From assembly GCA_030629005.1 (NCBI GenBank), contig DAOVPV010000001.1:1-57426 (forward strand): a stretch of 57,426 nt of DNA, written 5' to 3'. This document shows, one piece after another, positions 55,861-57,426 of this stretch. Below the pieces are notes generated by a model, which saw nothing but the letters and a program-made list of their open reading frames with translations, was not told the DNA's origin and searched no databases. Numbering within the stretch: the stretch's first letter is position 1; the number at the start of each line of letters is the position of its first letter. The DNA is from a bacterium. Lineage in GTDB: Bacteria > Babelota > Babeliae > Babelales > UASB340. Made by a program: the position numbers and the translations under genes.

Positions 55861-57426
55861 TTAAACAAAAAACTTAAGTGTTATAAAAAATAAAATCCAG
55901 ATAGATTCACCAGCAAAAACACCCGACCAAAACGGCATTCTTTCATCTGCATTTTTTGTGAAATAAGAAACTATAGCACCAACTACTAAGCCTATAGTCA
56001 AGTTATTTGGCATTAAAATTCCACCAAAAACCATCGTTGGACTAACTTTCAGTTTCTTTAAAATAACACCATAAAAGAATCCCATTAAAACAATCTTCCA
56101 ATCAAAACTTAAAGATTGTATTAAAAGAGCCCGACTCTTTCCTCTTTGAGCAAAAAGATCAGAAGAACCTAATTGAAAATGAGTAAACAAGATCCATAAA
56201 ATAAAACCAATTGTTAGAGATGTCACTATCAAACCTAACCACTGGTACTTATGTATTTTTTCAAAATCAAGAGAACAAAGTTCCCCAACTTTATAATCAA
56301 AAAGCAAATCAGAAGCTGTGGCCGCACAAACATTAAAAAAAACACAGATCATTGTTATTTGAATAGCATCAAGCTTGAATATCATCATCATTGGAAGCAT
56401 TATAAATGTTGCAAAGCGCCCAAAACTTACAAGACCTAACTTTGCAGCAAGATAACTTATTTGATAAGTCGCTAACACTATAAAAACTAAAAGTAATACC
56501 TGGCTAACAAAAGAAAACTTTAAATAAGTTAAAAACAATAAACTTATACCCAAAACGAATGCAAACTCTAAATTTAATAGTAAATTAAAACCATTTTTTA
56601 ATTTTTTTGTTTTAAGTTTTTCAAAATAATTAAAACCAGAAGAATTTTTAATTTTATTCCAAACTATTCCAGGATATTTTAACAAACCTAAAATCAATTC
56701 TGAAACCGCAAGACCAGAGGCAAAAGCCGTTATAAAATCACCTGCCGGCAAAGTATTAAAAAATTTAAATGGTAAATATGCAAAATGATTATTTATAGGC
56801 CAAATAACCAAATACTTTGAAAGCAAACCTATAAAAAGAGGAAGAACAATCTTCACTCCAGCAATAAAACCAATGGCCCAAAACATTGGCATAACAGATA
56901 ACGCAAAATTCTGTCCAAAAACAGATGGGAAAATATAAAAAACTTTTGGCAAAAAACCCTTGAACCGTAAAATACCATCCCGAAAAAAAGATATTATCCA
57001 AGCAAAAGAAAAGCCCAAAAACATAGTTTTAGCCTGCTTAGATTGAGATTGAGATGTAATAATTTTATAAATCAACTTGCTAACAGGAAAAGATAACTGC
57101 TCTTTTACAACAAATTTATCTGCAAATACACGAGCTAACCAAATACCAAATCCACCAGCAGCAATACAAAGAATTGCAATAAAAGCAGCAAATTCCAGTG
57201 GATTTGAAATCAACTTATTAAAAAGCCCTGAGTCTAAAAAATACAAGGTTGGCAAAGAAAACCCTACACCAACAGCAACAATACCACCAACAGAACCTAT
57301 AGTCTGTATTATCGCTAATTCTTTACTTTTTTGTGCAACAGAAAAGACACCTCGCCTTAATTTTAATATAATACTACTAGCGATAACAATTGTGGGAGCA
57401 ATCCACGGTCCTATCATTGTTGCCAT
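55861..57426 (-). CDS. OPT-family (oligopeptide/metal) transporter, probably cut at its N-terminus by the window edge
   Basis: 521 visible residues with about 14 hydrophobic helices. OPT-like segments are MIGPWIAPTIVIASSIIL near the start, EQLSFPVSKLIYKII (about 113-127), and toward the end KLKVSPTMVFGGILMPNNLTIGLVVGAIVSYF and MPFWSGVFAGESIWILFF. The reading frame reaches the window edge at an ATG that may be internal, since family members usually have more residues before this point. OPT proteins import peptides or metal-siderophore compounds; uptake of host peptides would suit an intracellular bacterium, but that is inference. Confidence 0.65.
   Translation of the reverse strand: MATMIGPWIAPTIVIASSIILKLRRGVFSVAQKSKELAIIQTIGSVGGIVAVGVGFSLPTLYFLDSGLFNKLISNPLEFAAFIAILCIAAGGFGIWLARVFADKFVVKEQLSFPVSKLIYKIITSQSQSKQAKTMFLGFSFAWIISFFRDGILRFKGFLPKVFYIFPSVFGQNFALSVMPMFWAIGFIAGVKIVLPLFIGLLSKYLVIWPINNHFAYLPFKFFNTLPAGDFITAFASGLAVSELILGLLKYPGIVWNKIKNSSGFNYFEKLKTKKLKNGFNLLLNLEFAFVLGISLLFLTYLKFSFVSQVLLLVFIVLATYQISYLAAKLGLVSFGRFATFIMLPMMMIFKLDAIQITMICVFFNVCAATASDLLFDYKVGELCSLDFEKIHKYQWLGLIVTSLTIGFILWILFTHFQLGSSDLFAQRGKSRALLIQSLSFDWKIVLMGFFYGVILKKLKVSPTMVFGGILMPNNLTIGLVVGAIVSYFTKNADERMPFWSGVFAGESIWILFFITLKFFV

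Overview
The window is AT-rich, densely coding DNA from a small-genome, Gram-negative-type bacterium. LPS and outer-membrane genes (kdsB, an LptE-like lipoprotein) and murein precursor genes (murA, glmS) sit beside genes that fit life inside a eukaryotic cell: an exported ubiquitin-specific protease, an exported PPP-type phosphatase and several lineage-specific secreted proteins. This mix suggests a host-associated, reduced lineage such as Candidatus Dependentiae (TM6). That placement is inferred from gene content only; no 16S rRNA gene is present.

Layout. 1-10 kb is an accessory block: the end of an unknown protein, two exported hypothetical proteins (one with a nearly perfect internal duplication), a GC-rich hairpin cluster, a DUF1703-type ATPase/nuclease, and three adjacent exported proteins that share a small unnamed domain, one being the deubiquitinase. 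10-15 kb holds a Fis-like regulator, holA-lptE, rph-pnp and rpsO. 15-28 kb is the classical block read leftwards: tRNA-Tyr, Gly, Thr, Thr, rpmG, tRNA-Trp, secE, nusG, rplKAJL, rpoBC, tRNA-Val; no tuf gene is present in it. 28-42 kb is housekeeping: tsaE, an NYN nuclease, an isolated atpG, a Nudix hydrolase, murA, kdsB, a class A beta-lactamase-fold hydrolase, tdk, radA, glmS, rpsI, a DksA-type protein, tadA and gyrB. 42-57 kb holds the exported phosphatase, sufCBD, several envelope proteins, topA flanked by two paralogous membrane proteins, an AbiE-type toxin-antitoxin pair with a candidate operator, and an OPT-like transporter running off the right edge.

The observations most worth following are: (1) the shared domain in three consecutive exported proteins at 5.4-10 kb, C-terminal on the deubiquitinase; (2) a family of GC-rich hairpins whose first arm is the CCA end of tRNA genes, often paired with a second hairpin type about 60-115 bases further downstream; (3) a cysteine-rich, zinc-ribbon-like segment in the N-terminal part of RpoB; and (4) a repeated 20-base motif found upstream of three genes and once inside gyrB.

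Most genes were identified from conserved motifs and gene order read by eye. No database search was possible, so the names of weakly conserved genes (holA, lptE, sufD, the OPT transporter, the abiE pair) are probable rather than proven.
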